Shown here: one piece after another, positions 62,570-64,000 of the stretch | Position numbering within the stretch: the stretch's first letter is position 1 | How the letters are laid out: each line of letters opens with the position of its first letter | Assembly: GCA_013397115.1 (NCBI GenBank) | Contig: VWZW01004077.1 | Location: forward strand, 72,540 to 136,539 | Source of the DNA: Edolisoma coerulescens | Lineage: Eukaryota > Chordata > Aves > Passeriformes > Campephagidae | Direction of reading: 5' to 3' | DNA length: 64,000 nucleotides | Made by a program: the position numbers and the translations under genes | The notes under the pieces: model-generated | The model's database searches: none | The model's input: only the letters and a program-made list of their open reading frames with translations | What the model was told of the DNA's origin: nothing

Positions 62570-64000
62570 GATAATCATGTGTGTGGCCCTCCGCTGGGCT
62601 TGTTCTAGGGGCTCCATGTCTCTCTTGTCCTGAGGAGCACAGAACTGGACACAGCACTCTAGTTGTGCCTCACCAGGGCTGAGCAGAGTAGAAGTATCAC
62701 CTCCCTTGACCTNNNNNNNNNNNNNNNNNNNNNNNNNNNNNNNNNNNNNNNNNNNNNNNNNNNNNNNTCATTCTCTGCAGGGCTGCTTCCCAGAAGATGA
62801 GCCCAAGCCTGTGCTGGTGCTTGGGGGTTATTCCTCCCCAGTGCAGGACCCTGCCTCTGCCTTTACTGAATTTCAGACAGTTCCTCTTTGCCCATCTCTC
62901 CACCCTGTCAAGGCACTTTTGAATGGCTGCACGCTGAGATACTGGCCACTGCTCTCAGCTTTGTGTCGTCAGTGACCTGCTGAGGAGGCATCTGTCCCTT
63001 TGTCCAAATCACTGGACCCAGTATTGCCCCCTTTGGGGGCACCACGTGTGACAGGCCTCCAATCAGACTCCGTGCCACTGACTACTACCCTCTGGGATCT
63101 GCCATTCAGCTGGTTCTCAATTCACCTCCCCATTCACTCATCAAGACAATATTCCTGATTTCAGCTTTTAGGATATCGTAGGACCTAGAACCTAGTTGAA
63201 GTTTGGGTAGACAATATCCACCACTCTCCCTCATCCATCCAAGCCAATTTCCCCATCATAGAAGGTAATCAGTTAGGTTAAGCATGATTTCCTTTTGGTG
63301 AATCCATGCTCACTACTGCTTATCAGCTTGTCTTTCATGTGCTCAGAGATGGCATCCAGGATGAGCCATTCTATCACCTTTCCAATGACTGAGGTGAGGC
63401 TGACTGTCTGGTAGTTCCCTGGATCCTCCTTCTTGCCCATTTTGAAGACCAAGGTGATGTTTGCCTTCTTCCAGTCCTCAGACACCTCTCCTGATCACCA
63501 CAACTTTTCAAAGATGTTTTTGAGTAGCCCAGCTACAGTGTCTGCCAGCTCCCTCGGCACTCGTGGGACTCCCATCACTCTCATCAGGGCCCATGGACTT
63601 GTGGATGTCATGTTCACCCAAGCTGTCTCTAACCCAATCTTCCTCAACCAAGGGAAAGTCCTTCTTCCTCCAGACCTTTTTCCTGGGTCAGGGATTCCTG
63701 AGGGCTGGTCTTCTCAGTGAAGACTGAAGCAAATATGGTGTTCAGTATCTCTGCTTTCTCTGCAGCCTCTGTTGCAATGATTCCTATTCCACACAGAAAT
63801 GGACGCACACTTTCCTTTTTGTTCTTGGTTTATTGGAAAAAGCCCTTCTTGTTATCCTGGATGTCCTTGGCCAGATTAATTCCAAGCTGGCCTTGGCCTT
63901 CATTGTTGCATTTTTGCATACTCTGTCACTATGTTCAGCCCAGGTGGCCTGTCCCTGCTTTCACCTCCTGTATATCTCCTCCCCATATCTGAATTTTGAC
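62570..64000 (-). mobile_element. CR1 LINE, antisense, runs off the right edge
   Basis: Long reverse-complement CR1. Frames on the minus strand give EDWKKANITLVFKMGKKEDP, NYQTVSLTSVIGKVIEWL, HGFTKRKSCLT (RT fingers), and nearer the edge EAEKAEILNTIFASVF-like sequence. The ORF2 end lies at 62570-62900 (MERWAKRNCLKFSKGRGR). A 55-base gap (62713-62767) and stops interrupt it. The 5' part continues beyond the window. Confidence 0.9.
62713..62767. other. Assembly gap of 55 N
   Basis: Run of N inside the CR1 element. Confidence 0.99.

Overview
The window is vertebrate nuclear DNA, almost certainly from a bird. Evidence: long AT-rich introns with GT-AG splice sites, many CR1 LINE fragments with avian-type ORF1 and ORF2 coding remnants and tails resembling ATTCTATGATT, LTRs of avian endogenous-retrovirus type, and two recognisable genes in the order known from human 9q21.3. 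In birds that segment lies on chromosome Z (established knowledge; not testable here). The assembly is a draft, with four multi-base N gaps and several single-N joins.

Layout. Positions 1-3650 are the 3' part of intron 1 of UBQLN1 (ubiquilin-1, + strand). Exons 2-11 lie at 3651-17133. All ten splice in one continuous frame of 533 codons including the stop, so everything except the exon-1 residues (about 60 in human) is present. The 3' UTR runs to about 18295. From 18.57 to 22.4 kb lies a minus-strand CR1 carrying ORF1-esterase and ORF2-endonuclease remnants. It is interrupted by a probable solo LTR and distorted by two apparent false duplications. A second, antisense LTR-like block lies at 23.5-24.5 kb. 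IDNK (gluconokinase, minus strand) occupies 27471-33657 in four visible exons. Its first exon falls in or beside a GC-rich gap inside a CpG island. UBQLN1 and IDNK are therefore tail-to-tail, about 9 kb apart, with repeats filling much of the space.

From 34 kb to the end I see no coding exon. The stretch holds CR1 fragments (34.2, 46.8 and 62.6-64 kb), simple repeats, and a second strong CpG island at 45.2-46.2 kb with a 452-base gap. By human gene order the next gene should be FRMD3, reading rightwards. The island is a reasonable candidate for its promoter, which would make the rest of the window its first intron. No FRMD3 exon is visible, so this is inference.

The two genes have unrelated cellular jobs: UBQLN1 delivers ubiquitinated and membrane clients to the proteasome, and IDNK phosphorylates gluconate. 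They are neighbours by conserved synteny, not an operon. I found no novel multi-gene system. The items most worth checking are the tandem NAGNAG acceptor before the last UBQLN1 exon, an extreme A/C-only tract in its 3' UTR, the IDNK micro-exon beside a gap, the orphan CpG island, the two false duplications, and two unexplained short ORFs.
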